36,236 nucleotides of DNA from Fibrobacter sp. (GTDB lineage: Bacteria > Fibrobacterota > Fibrobacteria > Fibrobacterales > Fibrobacteraceae): assembly GCA_012511955.1 (NCBI GenBank), contig JAAZFC010000005.1:1-36236 (forward strand), in the 5' to 3' direction. Within the stretch, counting starts at the first letter, position 1; every line of letters starts with the position of its first letter. Below the pieces are notes generated by a model. That model searched no databases, was not told where the DNA came from, and worked only from the letters and a program-made list of their open reading frames with translations. Of this stretch, positions 16,626 to 25,436 are shown one piece after another. The position numbers and the translations under genes were made by a program.

Positions 16626-19600
16626 ATGCAAAAAAATATTCACAAATTCCCTCGTAGTACAATTTTGCTGCTTATTTTAGCAGTTGTTGCTTTGTGGGCA
16701 GATATTGACACTTTAGAAATTTATGCTTTTAAAGTTGAGTTTAAATATGAAGATCCCGACAATTCTTTAACTACTGGACGCGGGTTATTTGATAGTGATG
16801 CAGATACTGCTAGTGCTAATTATTCCTTAGATCCCATGGGGAATAGAGCCAGTTCACTGTACTGGACTAAGCATTTAGATTTTGCCAAAAACTATTTTGC
16901 CGCAGCGAGTTGCAATAAGTTGCATATAAGTTATAAGCTTTTTCCCCAGCATAAAAGATCTTATGTGTTAGATAAAGGAATAATAGATTACAATAGAACT
17001 GCTCGCAAAAAAGATGAAAAGGTGGCGGAGTTTGACGATGCTCGCTCCCAAGATTATATGACTTTTGTGTGGGATGCTTTGCAAAAAGCCGCTGAAGACC
17101 CTAAAGATTCCCCTTTTGCCGATGAATTACCGCTTTCTCCACGGAAAAAACGCGCTTATTTGATAATCCATGCCGGAGCTTCGCGTTTAGTAGATGGTGG
17201 CTCCATGGGTACAGCTGGAGCTGATACACCCGGTGATTTTATGGATGTCTTTGTAAATAAGCGCAACGATACTTGGGGGTATTTAGCTGGGGATTCTCTG
17301 CGTAAAAAGTCTAAAAAAGGCTTTGTTTTAGAAAATTACCCCCTAGACACCATCCACGAAGTCATGGTGCTTAGTGAAACTGCTTCTCAGGATGGCTTAA
17401 ATTGGGGAACTAATGGGATTTTAGTAAATCAAATTGCCCAGCAGTTGGGGATGCCTCAAACTTATGATATTGTAAAAGGTATATCCCGTTTAGGATATTA
17501 TGATGTCATGGATTTTGCTGGTTATAATGCCGCTAATGGCTTTTTGCCGGTCTTACCCAGCGCATGGCTACGGGCTTTTATGGGCTGGTCAAAAACCATC
17601 AACGCCCGTCCCAATTCCCAAGGGGAATTTGAGTTTGAACTGCCCCGCGCTGGCTCTTGCGGTAACGATATTGTTCGCATAGATATTTCTCCTTCGGAGC
17701 ATTTATTAGTAGAAAATCGCCAGCGCAGCGCTCAAAAAAATGGCAATATAAAAATAGAATTAGACAATAAAAGTGTAGAAATTCCCGTGGATAGCTTGCA
17801 TTTAATGTTCCAAGATTCAATTTGCAATGACAAAGGCACGGATTGTAAAATAAATAAACGCAAAGCTAAGGGAATAATTACCAATATAGATTCTTACGAT
17901 GCTGCTCTACCTGCTTCGGGGGTGGCTATTTGGCATGTAAATGATTGGGTTTTGCGAGAAACTCTTAAATATAATGCTGTGAATTTATGGTCTGGAGATG
18001 CTTTTAGGGATTATCATTTCGGAATTTCTTTATTGGAAGCTGACGGGATACCCAGTATTGGAAAAGAATTTAAAAATGCTTTGGGGCAGCCAGCATTTGA
18101 TTATGGAAGTGGCGCTGACTTATTGCCTCATATTCGCAAAGGTGATACGGTAAACAACTTAAAAACTCAAGGTTATACTAACAGCGCCACCACTTTTGGG
18201 GCTTATAGTGGCATAGAAGTTTCGGTTAGCCCCATGACCAAGACCACGGAAAAAACCGCCAATAGCTTTTTGGGAGATAGTGTGATAAATTGGCGTTCAG
18301 CGGCTATGAAAGTAAAGGTGAGTTGGGGAGAGGATGCCTTGGCAGGCTCTGAATGGCCTCGTCAAATTGGAGATGGGATTTTACCTGGCCATGGAGTTAT
18401 GATAGATTTGCCAAAATCTGTAAAACAAGAAAAAGCGGTGGCGGTGCTAAGTCAGCAAGGATTGTTGCAAGTTTTTGGCGCCAAAGGTGAAGTTCTTTTC
18501 GATGGAGTGCAAGTCTTGGAAAAAGAGCATCCCAGTATTGCCGATAGTATAGAAGAAATTTCTATTTGGCCTTTGGGTTCACCGCTGGGCGAAAGTTGGG
18601 GTTTAGCTGCGAGGGACTCTTCTCTTTTTAGTTTGCACCAAAACAGCTTGGTTAAAACTCAGCTTGTGGCTCCTGCAGAAAAATTGAGTTATCAGCGGCA
18701 AAGCGTGGAATTATCTGGGCATAAGGTGGGTCCCATGCTTAGCGATAGTTTGGTTTGGGTGGCAGACGAGCAGGGGCTTAAAGCTTTTGAAACCAGTTCT
18801 CTAAAAGAGCGTTTTATCATCAAGTGGACCAAGGAATTTTATCCTACTGATATGGCGATGTGCGGTGATTTAGACGGTGATGGCAAAGGGGAAGTGGCAG
18901 TTATTGCCAATGATGGTCGTTTGGGCATTTTTTACAGCCAGTCCCATAATCTTTCGGTTTTTCCCTCCATGGGCAATCACACTGATTTTAACGATGTGCA
19001 TTTTAACCTAGCCTGCACAGATTTTAACAGAAATGGCAGGCCTGAAGCTTTTATTTTGGGTGACAAAGGTACTGCTTGGTTTGTGAACTTAAAAACCAAG
19101 AAAAGACAAGCTATGATTCGCAACTATGATTGTGGAATTCAGAGCGAAAATCCCAAAATTCCAGGGGAAATTAGTCCTATAACTTTAGCAGATATTAATG
19201 GTGATGGCTACCCTGAAGCGATATTTTTGGGTCGCAATAATCTTTATGCCGTAGATTCCAATGGTGTACCTTTGGCGGGTTTTCCCGTGCTTTTAAGCAA
19301 AAATTTACCTGAAGAATTGTTGTATAGCACGCCCCTAGCTGCGGATGTGAATGGAGATGGGTTTCTGGAAATCTTAGTACCATTATCCACCGGTAAGGTT
19401 TTAGCCGTGGATCACCAAGGCAAGCTTTTAAAAGATAAATGGCCGCGTAGTGTGGGTTTCACAGCCTATGATAGTATATATCAACCTCTAAGTTTGTGGG
19501 GCTTTCCCGGTACAGACAAAAATCTTTTGCTTTATGGCGGGCAACGGGATTTTGTTAATGCACAAAATATTGCCGAATACAGAAATCACCCAGGGCAATG

Positions 19601-19967
19601 GCTGGACTATAAGGGTGGTGCAGAGCGTCAAAGTTGGCTAGATCCCAAAAAGCTATCTGCCATAAAAGTGCAGAAATCTACCAAAAGCATAGATGAATTT
19701 ATGATTTTCCCTAATCCAGTGCGCCAGGGCAAAGCTCAAGTGCGCTATTCCCTGGGGACAGTGGCGCAAAAAGCGGTTTTAAAGCTTTTTGATATTGCGG
19801 GTAACGAAGTTCTAAAAGTTGATTTACATGGCTTGGGTAAAGGCTATAATGAGCAATATTTGGGGGAAATCAAAGCTTTGGGTAGCGATGTTTATTCAGT
19901 TTTGTTAGAAGTGTGGTTTGAAGGGGAAAAGAAACAAAAATGGGACCGCATTGCCGTAGTGCGTTAG
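16626..19967 (+). CDS. Secreted M6-peptidase-like protein with degenerate active site, FG-GAP/VCBS-type repeats and type IX-like sorting domain
   Basis: This 1113-residue exported protein has a signal peptide of about 1-25 (ending VALWA). Residues 30-520 resemble the M6 (immune inhibitor A-like) metalloprotease module, including the downstream VAIWHVND and FGISLLEADG blocks. At the position of the zinc motif, normally HExxH before LGLPDLYD, the sequence is NQIAQQLGMPQTYD (Asn268, Gln269, Gln272), so the zinc ligands and the catalytic Glu are missing and protease activity is unlikely. Residues 740-930 hold four calcium-binding-like repeats (DLDGDGKGE, DFNRNGRPE, DINGDGYPE, DVNGDGFLE) typical of FG-GAP/VCBS propellers. 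Residues 1020-1113 (MIFPNPV to RIAVVR) form a sorting domain of the type IX-like class. Likely a surface adhesin or binding protein. It begins 34 bases after the LolB-like gene. Confidence 0.8.
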   Translation: MQKNIHKFPRSTILLLILAVVALWADIDTLEIYAFKVEFKYEDPDNSLTTGRGLFDSDADTASANYSLDPMGNRASSLYWTKHLDFAKNYFAAASCNKLHISYKLFPQHKRSYVLDKGIIDYNRTARKKDEKVAEFDDARSQDYMTFVWDALQKAAEDPKDSPFADELPLSPRKKRAYLIIHAGASRLVDGGSMGTAGADTPGDFMDVFVNKRNDTWGYLAGDSLRKKSKKGFVLENYPLDTIHEVMVLSETASQDGLNWGTNGILVNQIAQQLGMPQTYDIVKGISRLGYYDVMDFAGYNAANGFLPVLPSAWLRAFMGWSKTINARPNSQGEFEFELPRAGSCGNDIVRIDISPSEHLLVENRQRSAQKNGNIKIELDNKSVEIPVDSLHLMFQDSICNDKGTDCKINKRKAKGIITNIDSYDAALPASGVAIWHVNDWVLRETLKYNAVNLWSGDAFRDYHFGISLLEADGIPSIGKEFKNALGQPAFDYGSGADLLPHIRKGDTVNNLKTQGYTNSATTFGAYSGIEVSVSPMTKTTEKTANSFLGDSVINWRSAAMKVKVSWGEDALAGSEWPRQIGDGILPGHGVMIDLPKSVKQEKAVAVLSQQGLLQVFGAKGEVLFDGVQVLEKEHPSIADSIEEISIWPLGSPLGESWGLAARDSSLFSLHQNSLVKTQLVAPAEKLSYQRQSVELSGHKVGPMLSDSLVWVADEQGLKAFETSSLKERFIIKWTKEFYPTDMAMCGDLDGDGKGEVAVIANDGRLGIFYSQSHNLSVFPSMGNHTDFNDVHFNLACTDFNRNGRPEAFILGDKGTAWFVNLKTKKRQAMIRNYDCGIQSENPKIPGEISPITLADINGDGYPEAIFLGRNNLYAVDSNGVPLAGFPVLLSKNLPEELLYSTPLAADVNGDGFLEILVPLSTGKVLAVDHQGKLLKDKWPRSVGFTAYDSIYQPLSLWGFPGTDKNLLLYGGQRDFVNAQNIAEYRNHPGQWLDYKGGAERQSWLDPKKLSAIKVQKSTKSIDEFMIFPNPVRQGKAQVRYSLGTVAQKAVLKLFDIAGNEVLKVDLHGLGKGYNEQYLGEIKALGSDVYSVLLEVWFEGEKKQKWDRIAVVR

Positions 19968-20683
19968 TTTAAATGAGCCCAAGCGGTGTTAATTACCGCT
20001 TGTAACATATTATTTTTAAGGGTATAGGAACCCTCAGTTAGTTGCTCAAGGGATTTGCGTACGGTTTTGCGTTGGGAGTTAGAGTTGTAATCACAAGTAC
20101 AAGAATGTTTGGCTAAACTCAAAGCTTGTACATATTTGCTTATTTCATTCTCTGTTATATACACCAAAGGTCTAATAAGTTTAATTGGATATTTTTTGTA
20201 TTGTACTTTGGGGGCCATGCCCTCTAATTCTCCTTTTAGCATCCAATTCATGGTTATAGTTGCTAAAATATCGTCTAAATGATGCCCCAAAGCAATGGTG
20301 TTAAATTCGTTATTTATGGCAAAATTGATTAGTTCAGTGCGTCTTTGAGTGGAACACCAGTAGCAACTCATTTTTTTATGAGCTTTAAGTCGTTCTTGCA
20401 TGTTTATAGATAGTATATGCAGATTTATTTCCCAATTTTCGCAGATGTTTTGCAAAAAATACCGCGTTTTTGGCTCAGAAAGTTCACTTTCTACATAAAG
20501 GGCGGCTAATTTAAAATCCCAGTGTAAATGTTGCTGAATTAAGTGCATTTCTCGGAGTAAAAGCGTAGAATCTTTGCCACCAGATACGCCTATTAACACT
20601 CTATCACCAGAACTAATCATAGAAAAATTATGCAAAGCCTTAATAACTTTCCGCGAAACCAAAGTTTGCTTTTTATTAGCCAT
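19964..20683 (-). CDS. ttcA: TtcA-family tRNA 2-thiocytidine synthase-like protein
   Basis: This 239-residue PP-loop ATPase is likely to thiolate C32 of certain tRNAs. The P-loop SGGKDST is at 34-40. CYWC at 107-110 and the downstream CTC at 195-197 supply the cysteines that in TtcA bind a 4Fe-4S cluster (two from CxxC and one near the C-terminus). ALGHHLDDI and IRPLVYITENEI are further family blocks. The start overlaps gltA by eight bases on the same strand, implying translational coupling at the end of a long minus-strand operon. Its TAA interlocks with the TAG of the converging gene at 19964-19967. It is slightly shorter than E. coli TtcA; a TtuA-related thiolase is the alternative. Confidence 0.82.
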   Translation of the reverse strand: MANKKQTLVSRKVIKALHNFSMISSGDRVLIGVSGGKDSTLLLREMHLIQQHLHWDFKLAALYVESELSEPKTRYFLQNICENWEINLHILSINMQERLKAHKKMSCYWCSTQRRTELINFAINNEFNTIALGHHLDDILATITMNWMLKGELEGMAPKVQYKKYPIKLIRPLVYITENEISKYVQALSLAKHSCTCDYNSNSQRKTVRKSLEQLTEGSYTLKNNMLQAVINTAWAHLN

Positions 20684-21968
20684 TGCGATGTTCTATAGGG
20701 ATAAAATCTTTTTGGATAATACCCGTATATACTTGGCGCGGTCGTCCTAGTTTAAAGCTGGGATCAGAGTGCATTTCCTTCCAATGGGCAATCCAGCTGG
20801 GCAGTCTGCCTATGGCGAACATTACGGTGAACATATTGTCGGGGATTCCTATGGCTTCGTAAAGCAAGCCTGCATAGAAGCTTAGATTGGGATACAAATT
20901 ATTTTCTGCGAAGTAGTCTTCTTTGCTGGACTGAAATTCGAGTTCTTGAGCGATTTGATACAGAGAAGAATCCATACCTTGATGCTCGTAAACTTCGGCT
21001 AAATATTTTTTGAGAATAGTAACTCTAGGATCTTCTCCAGAATATATGGGATGTCCAAATCCCACTAAGCGAAATGGATCCCGGGGATTTTTGGTTTTTT
21101 CAATGGCTTCGGTGATGCTCAAATCCCCTTGTTGAATTTTTCTTAGGGTTTTAATGGCGTTATAACTAGTGCCCCCATGCAATGGTCCCCATAAAGCGCA
21201 AACTCCTGCACAAACCGACGCATACAAATTTGCGTGGGAACTGCCTACTAAACGCACGGTGGAGGTAGAACAGTTTTGCTCGTGCTCAGCGTGTAAAATG
21301 AGCGCCACATTTAAAGCTTTGATTAGTACAGGATCTGCTTCATAGCTTTCCGTGGGACTATGGAACATCATGTGTAAAAAATTGTCGCAGTAACTTCGTG
21401 TGGCTACGGGATAGACAAAAGGTTCACCTAAAGATTTTTTATAAGAGAAAGCAGCGATGGTGCGCACTTTAGAGATTAAGCGTGCCACCATTAAATCAAA
21501 GGCTTCAGGGTCACTGTTATCCACATAAAAATTGGGATAATACAAGGCCATGGCGTTGATCATAGAAGATAAAATGCCCATGGGGTTAGCGCCCGGGGGC
21601 AAGCCTACGAAAAAGTGCAGCATATCTTGATGAATCAAAGAGTGTTCGGTGAGCATTCTACGGAAGTTTTCTTTTTGTTCCAAATCAGGTAATTCACCAT
21701 AAATCAGCAAATAAGCTGTTTCGGTAAATGTGGTATGATGGGCTAAATCTTGCACATCATAACCTCTATAGCGCAAAGTATTGCTCTGTGGGTCGCGGTA
21801 GCATATTTCGCTTTGAGCTGAGCCTGTATTGTGAAACCCAGGGTCTAAGGTGATTAATCCCGTTTCAGAGCGCATATTGCTAATATCAAGGGCAGGCTCG
21901 CCTATGGAGCTGCGCACAATGGGTAATTCGTATTCATTTTGGTCGTATTTTATGGTAGCTTTTTCCAT
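20676..21968 (-). CDS. gltA: Citrate synthase-like enzyme with Ser at the catalytic Asp position
   Basis: This is a 430-residue hexameric-type (GltA) citrate synthase, which would condense acetyl-CoA and oxaloacetate. Clear family blocks are ILHAEHEQNCSTSTVRLVGSS with catalytic His229, LWGPLHGGTSYNA, VGFGHPIYSGEDPR with His306 and Arg315, MFAIGRLPSWIAHWKEMH with Arg388, and KLGRPRQVYTG with Arg409. In canonical enzymes the third catalytic residue lies in NVDFYSG (Asp362 of E. coli); here the segment is NLSFYAG, with Ser363 (codon 20880-20882). GHR is also GHP. All oxaloacetate-binding arginines remain, so the fold and binding site look kept while enolisation chemistry may be changed. The gene lies 56 bases after the small outer-membrane protein gene and overlaps ttcA. 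Confidence 0.92.
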   Translation of the reverse strand: MEKATIKYDQNEYELPIVRSSIGEPALDISNMRSETGLITLDPGFHNTGSAQSEICYRDPQSNTLRYRGYDVQDLAHHTTFTETAYLLIYGELPDLEQKENFRRMLTEHSLIHQDMLHFFVGLPPGANPMGILSSMINAMALYYPNFYVDNSDPEAFDLMVARLISKVRTIAAFSYKKSLGEPFVYPVATRSYCDNFLHMMFHSPTESYEADPVLIKALNVALILHAEHEQNCSTSTVRLVGSSHANLYASVCAGVCALWGPLHGGTSYNAIKTLRKIQQGDLSITEAIEKTKNPRDPFRLVGFGHPIYSGEDPRVTILKKYLAEVYEHQGMDSSLYQIAQELEFQSSKEDYFAENNLYPNLSFYAGLLYEAIGIPDNMFTVMFAIGRLPSWIAHWKEMHSDPSFKLGRPRQVYTGIIQKDFIPIEHRNG

Positions 21969-22024
21969 TATAAAATCTCAAATTTTTATTGTAAAACTAA
22001 TTATATAAAAAGCTCGCCTTAGTA

Positions 22025-22474
22025 TCAAAATTCTAAAAGTAAGCCTAGGCGAACAAGTAGCTGATTTTCCATTTTTTGATAGTATTGGTGGCCGATTAAG
22101 ATTAAGATTGATGATTTATCGCCGTTTTTTATATCAAGTCCACCGCTAGCTTGCCATGAAAATTGAAATTCTGGTGGGAAAATTATACCCACATCGGCGG
22201 TGGCAATGGGTAAAACTTGTCCACCAATAGGCAGTCGCATAAATAAGCTTGCATTTATAGGTACTATGGATTTGCTGTCTTTTTGTTTATACCCAGAACT
22301 CGCTCCTAAAAAAACCATTTGATCAAATTTATACCATAAATGGGCTTGGAAGTTAGGGGCAGGCGCTTTGAATTTTTTGTATGAAAGCGCTGCACCAGCG
22401 TTTATATCAAGAGCCAAGTTGGCCGCCCATGAGCTTGATAGGAAAAAAAAGACTAAAAGTAAATATTTGCGCAT
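22025..22474 (-). CDS. Small outer-membrane beta-barrel-like protein
   Basis: The 149-residue product has a signal peptide ending SSSWA and a mature part made of alternating strands (ALDINAGAALSYKKF, FQAHLWYKFDQMVFLGASSGY, SLFMRLPIGGQVLPIATADVG, KSSILILIGHQYYQ). It closes with LLVRLGLLLEF, an aromatic C-terminal residue as usual for outer-membrane barrels. No specific family was recognised. Its start codon shares a base with the stop of the glycosyltransferase gene upstream, so it belongs to that operon. A role in the envelope is likely; the function is unknown. Confidence 0.65.
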   Translation of the reverse strand: MRKYLLLVFFFLSSSWAANLALDINAGAALSYKKFKAPAPNFQAHLWYKFDQMVFLGASSGYKQKDSKSIVPINASLFMRLPIGGQVLPIATADVGIIFPPEFQFSWQASGGLDIKNGDKSSILILIGHQYYQKMENQLLVRLGLLLEF

Positions 22475-23637
22475 TATTCATCTCCTCGGGAGACTCTAAC
22501 CCATCCTCCAGATTTTTCAGGTAAAAAGGATAGGAAAAATCCTTTTAGTAGAGCAAAATTCATGGTTAAAAAGTAAAAAGGTGTACTTAAAAAGTTCAGT
22601 TTTTTATTAATCTTAGCTACAAAAAGCCCAATAAAAGCGCTGCTATAAAAAATGATTTGTACAATAAACAGCAATGCGTAAATGGGGTTTTGCGTCCATA
22701 AAAAGAAGTTTGTTACAAACAAAGCAATGGCCATTTGCGGGGAAAACCAGCGCAAAAGCTTATGTGATAAAAAGTAGTAGGCCACTAAGGGACGCAGGGG
22801 GTTTAAAAGGGGTAAATAAGCATATAAATAATTGAAATTAGCTCTGCCAATGCGAACTTTACGCACATATTCTCCAGTTCCTATTTTAGAAGTTTGTTCT
22901 GTGCCTATGGCGCTAGAAATAAAAGTGCTTTTGTAGCCTTTAAGCAAAACCTTAATGGTAATGAAAAAGTCATCCATTACGCTTTTTTTAGAGGGTAATA
23001 CAGAATAAAGAGATTTGCGAATGGCGTAAATAGCTCCATTTCCACCCATCACTGCCCCAGTTTGTCCCTGGAATTTTTTCACTTCGGATTCAAACTCCCA
23101 GTAGGTGCTTTCTCCTTGGCCTAAAGCGCTGCCCGAAAAATCACTGAGAATTAAATGCCCACACACGCAACCCATTTTTTCATCGGAAAAAGCATGGCTA
23201 AGTTTGCGTACCACATTGGGGAAAAACATAGTGTTAGCGTCGCAAAAAATTAGGATTTCACCTGTGGCAGCTTCTTGCAGCTGGTTAAGCATAGCTGCTT
23301 TACCTTGATTTTGGGGTGCATTAATCAGAGTTACTTGGGGGGCGTATTTGCTTACGATTTCAGCGGTGCGATCCGTGGAACCATCGTTTCCTATTAAAAT
23401 CTGCAGTTTTTCTGGAGGGTAGTCTAGGGCTAAGCTGTTATGAATCTTCTTTTCTATGACGCTTTCTTCGTTAAAAGCAGAAATTAAAAGGCTTACGGTG
23501 GGTAATTCAGTGACTGGATTTTTCTTCGTTGGTTTATAGCGAAAAATTTCGGCAATTATAGGCAAAGTTAAGGGGAAAATCACATAGGTGTGAAGTAATA
23601 AAAATGCGAGAATCAAAAAAATAATATCTAGCATCAC
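22474..23637 (-). CDS. Membrane-bound family 2 glycosyltransferase
   Basis: The 387-residue protein has a membrane segment at 1-22, a GT2 catalytic domain at about 45-270, and three or four further membrane helices in the last 110 residues. Catalytic features are VSLLISAFNEESVIEKKI, IGNDGSTDRTAEI (nucleotide-binding Asp), FCDANTMF (a DxN variant of DxD) and MDDFFITIKVLLKGYK (acceptor-activating Asp). KVRIGRANF replaces the QxxRW of processive synthases. The layout is like BcsA/HasA-type enzymes that polymerise or export a polysaccharide, but the QxxRW loss leaves open a single-transfer role. It overlaps the thioredoxin-like gene by four bases (ATGA) and the outer-membrane gene by one. Product unknown. 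Confidence 0.85.
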   Translation of the reverse strand: MMLDIIFLILAFLLLHTYVIFPLTLPIIAEIFRYKPTKKNPVTELPTVSLLISAFNEESVIEKKIHNSLALDYPPEKLQILIGNDGSTDRTAEIVSKYAPQVTLINAPQNQGKAAMLNQLQEAATGEILIFCDANTMFFPNVVRKLSHAFSDEKMGCVCGHLILSDFSGSALGQGESTYWEFESEVKKFQGQTGAVMGGNGAIYAIRKSLYSVLPSKKSVMDDFFITIKVLLKGYKSTFISSAIGTEQTSKIGTGEYVRKVRIGRANFNYLYAYLPLLNPLRPLVAYYFLSHKLLRWFSPQMAIALFVTNFFLWTQNPIYALLFIVQIIFYSSAFIGLFVAKINKKLNFLSTPFYFLTMNFALLKGFFLSFLPEKSGGWVRVSRGDE

Positions 23638-24110
23638 TTCACCTGTTGTGGTTCCGATTGGAGGAGGGTTTTTCGGTTATTTTGAAAATCTTGCAAAATC
23701 AACTTCATCTGTTCTGGGGTTAAGGCCTGACTTATACTCAAAATATAGTTACCTGCGGGGCCAATAAGTGCAATGGTGGGAACTCCTTTAAGTTTCCAGT
23801 TTTCTTTTACGCATTTATCTGTGGGTCGCGGCCAATTATTACATGAAATAATATCTTCGGATTCGGCATTGATTTTTACTGGCAAAAAATAAGTGTTGAG
23901 TATATGCACTACCGCGGAATCTCTGTATGTGGTTTTGTCCATTACCTTGCATGGCACACACCATTCTGCGTAAATGTTGACAAAAACTATCATTTCGTGC
24001 TTTTTGGCGGTTTCTAAAGCCTGAGAGTATTCTTGCCAATGCACTTGGGGGATGGCTGCTTGGGTAATACTGAGCGCCGTTAAAATTATTGTGAAGACGA
24101 TTTTATTCAT
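23634..24110 (-). CDS. Exported thioredoxin-like protein
   Basis: From the ATG at 24110 the product is 158 residues with a signal peptide (MNKIVFTIILTALSITQA). A longer frame to 24212 would place 34 charged residues ahead of that peptide, so it is rejected. The thioredoxin fold has the redox motif WCVPC (Cys51, Cys54) after VFVNIYAE and the cis-proline loop GVPTI (Pro111), as in DsbD C-terminal or thioredoxin_7-type domains. Between them lies an insert with two more cysteines (Cys90, Cys100), which could form a structural disulfide. It is expected to reduce or transfer disulfides in the periplasm. The start overlaps the upstream lipoprotein gene by eight bases and the end overlaps the glycosyltransferase gene by four. 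Confidence 0.82.
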   Translation of the reverse strand: MNKIVFTIILTALSITQAAIPQVHWQEYSQALETAKKHEMIVFVNIYAEWCVPCKVMDKTTYRDSAVVHILNTYFLPVKINAESEDIISCNNWPRPTDKCVKENWKLKGVPTIALIGPAGNYILSISQALTPEQMKLILQDFQNNRKTLLQSEPQQVK

Positions 24111-24510
24111 TTTTATTTTGGTGCGGGGCTTTAATTTGTCGCTGGGGTCTTGAGGTTTGGGGATGATCTTCAATGCGGTGTTGGGATTCAATGCGTTGTT
24201 TAAATCGCTCAACTTCTATGGTTTTTAATGTATCTAAGCGGTTAATAACCAAATTTTGAAAGTCTATCCATAGTTCGGGTTCGCTTGTTAAAAGTTCAAC
24301 TTGTTTAGAAAACTTTTCTGGGCTATAATGGTAATCTTTTAAAATATTTTGTCGCACCATGCGCCCTAAAGAAGTAGTATCGCCGTAAGCTTTAGATGCT
24401 ATTCTTAAATCCACATACATTTCTACAAAATCATGGTCTATTTTGGTTGATTTACATGCAGTTAAGAAACCTATGCTTATTAATGCAGTTATTAACCTAA
24501 GGGGTTTCAT
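24103..24510 (-). CDS. Small lipoprotein, DUF4296-like
   Basis: From the ATG at 24510 this is 135 residues with a signal peptide and lipobox LTAC (Cys19). The mature part is helical, with FVEMYVDLRIASKAYG, a short loop, RMVRQNILKDYHYSPEKFSKQVELL and a long C-terminal helix (LVINRLDTLKTIEVERFKQRIE), then a polar Gln/His-rich tail. The pattern of a helical lipoprotein with a (Y/H)xxSPExF motif is seen in DUF4296 proteins of the FCB group, but this match is tentative. The start overlaps ftsY by 14 bases and the end overlaps the thioredoxin-like gene by eight, so it is translated within the same operon. Its function is unknown. Confidence 0.6.
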   Translation of the reverse strand: MKPLRLITALISIGFLTACKSTKIDHDFVEMYVDLRIASKAYGDTTSLGRMVRQNILKDYHYSPEKFSKQVELLTSEPELWIDFQNLVINRLDTLKTIEVERFKQRIESQHRIEDHPQTSRPQRQIKAPHQNKNE

Positions 24511-25420
24511 TATCCAAAGCCTGAGCAAACAAACCATTAATATACTCAGTTTTATCAAAAGGGGCTAGTTCTTCAATTTTTTCACCCATACCTACCCAAC
24601 GAATGGGAATATCTAGGTTGTTGGCAATGCTAAGCACAGAGCCTCCGCGAGCAGTTCCATCTAGTTTGGTAACTACTAAGCCAGTTAAGGGAAAGCTTTC
24701 GTGGAATATTTTGGTTTGATTAATGGTGTTTTGGCCTGTATTCCCGTCTATGACTAACCAGATATCGTGGGGGTATTCTGGGCTGTGCTTGCGGATTACG
24801 CGTACCATTTTACGAAGTTCATCCATCAAATGCCCTTTGTTGTGCAATCGCCCGGCGGTGTCTATAAGAAGAACATCGCAGTTTCTGGCTTGGGCTGCTG
24901 CACAAGCATCGTAAGCTACGGCGGCGGGATCTGAACCCTCTTGATGGCGTACAAACTCAGCTTGGCTGCGTTCGGCCCACACTTGCAGTTGCTCAATGGC
25001 AGCGGCGCGGAAAGTATCCCCTGCGGCGAGCATAACCTTTTTGCCTTGGGCCGAAAAATGATGGGCAAGTTTGCCAATGGTGGTGGTTTTTCCAGCCCCA
25101 TTTACTCCAATAATTAGAATTATGTGGGGGGAACTTTTCCATTCCATAGGAGGCGGATCCGTAAGTAAATTGCTGGCTTCGGTGGACAGAATTTCTAGGA
25201 TTTGCTTTTGGGTTAAGGATTTTCCCAAAGCATGCTCACGCAGAGCATCAGCTAATGCAAAAGCGGTTTCCACCCCCACATCAGCTTTAATTAAATGCTC
25301 TTCGAGCTGTTCTAAAAGCTCATCTGTAACCTTTCCTGTGCCTACTATGCCCTGGAGTTCGCCTAAAATAGCATCTCTTGTTTTACTAAGACCGCTTCTT
25401 ATTGCTGAAAATAAAGCCAT
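24497..25420 (-). CDS. ftsY: Signal recognition particle receptor FtsY
   Basis: FtsY is the SRP GTPase at the inner membrane that receives Ffh-ribosome complexes for co-translational insertion. The 307-residue protein has a short N domain (about 1-95) and the G domain with all motifs: GVNGAGKTTTIGKLA (G1), DTFRAAAIEQLQVWAER, LLIDTAGRLHNKGHLMDEL (G3), LVVTKLDGTARGGS (G4) and IRWVGMGEKIEELAPFD (G5). It lacks the long acidic A domain of E. coli FtsY, which is normal for many bacteria. It lies 16 bases after clpP and overlaps the downstream lipoprotein gene. The identification is firm. Confidence 0.96.
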   Translation of the reverse strand: MALFSAIRSGLSKTRDAILGELQGIVGTGKVTDELLEQLEEHLIKADVGVETAFALADALREHALGKSLTQKQILEILSTEASNLLTDPPPMEWKSSPHIILIIGVNGAGKTTTIGKLAHHFSAQGKKVMLAAGDTFRAAAIEQLQVWAERSQAEFVRHQEGSDPAAVAYDACAAAQARNCDVLLIDTAGRLHNKGHLMDELRKMVRVIRKHSPEYPHDIWLVIDGNTGQNTINQTKIFHESFPLTGLVVTKLDGTARGGSVLSIANNLDIPIRWVGMGEKIEELAPFDKTEYINGLFAQALDNETP

Positions 25421-25436
25421 TTATTTACCTATTAAA

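Noticed and set aside
20676-21968. 2-methylcitrate synthase as the identity of the gltA-like gene
   Set aside because: The protein is the longer GltA type with the HEQN and RPRQ blocks, and no prp gene is nearby. 2-Methylcitrate synthases also keep the catalytic Asp, so this would not explain the Ser.
24111-24212. Extended N-terminus of the thioredoxin-like protein
   Set aside because: The 34 extra residues are charged, overlap the preceding lipoprotein gene and lie before a good signal peptide starting at 24110.
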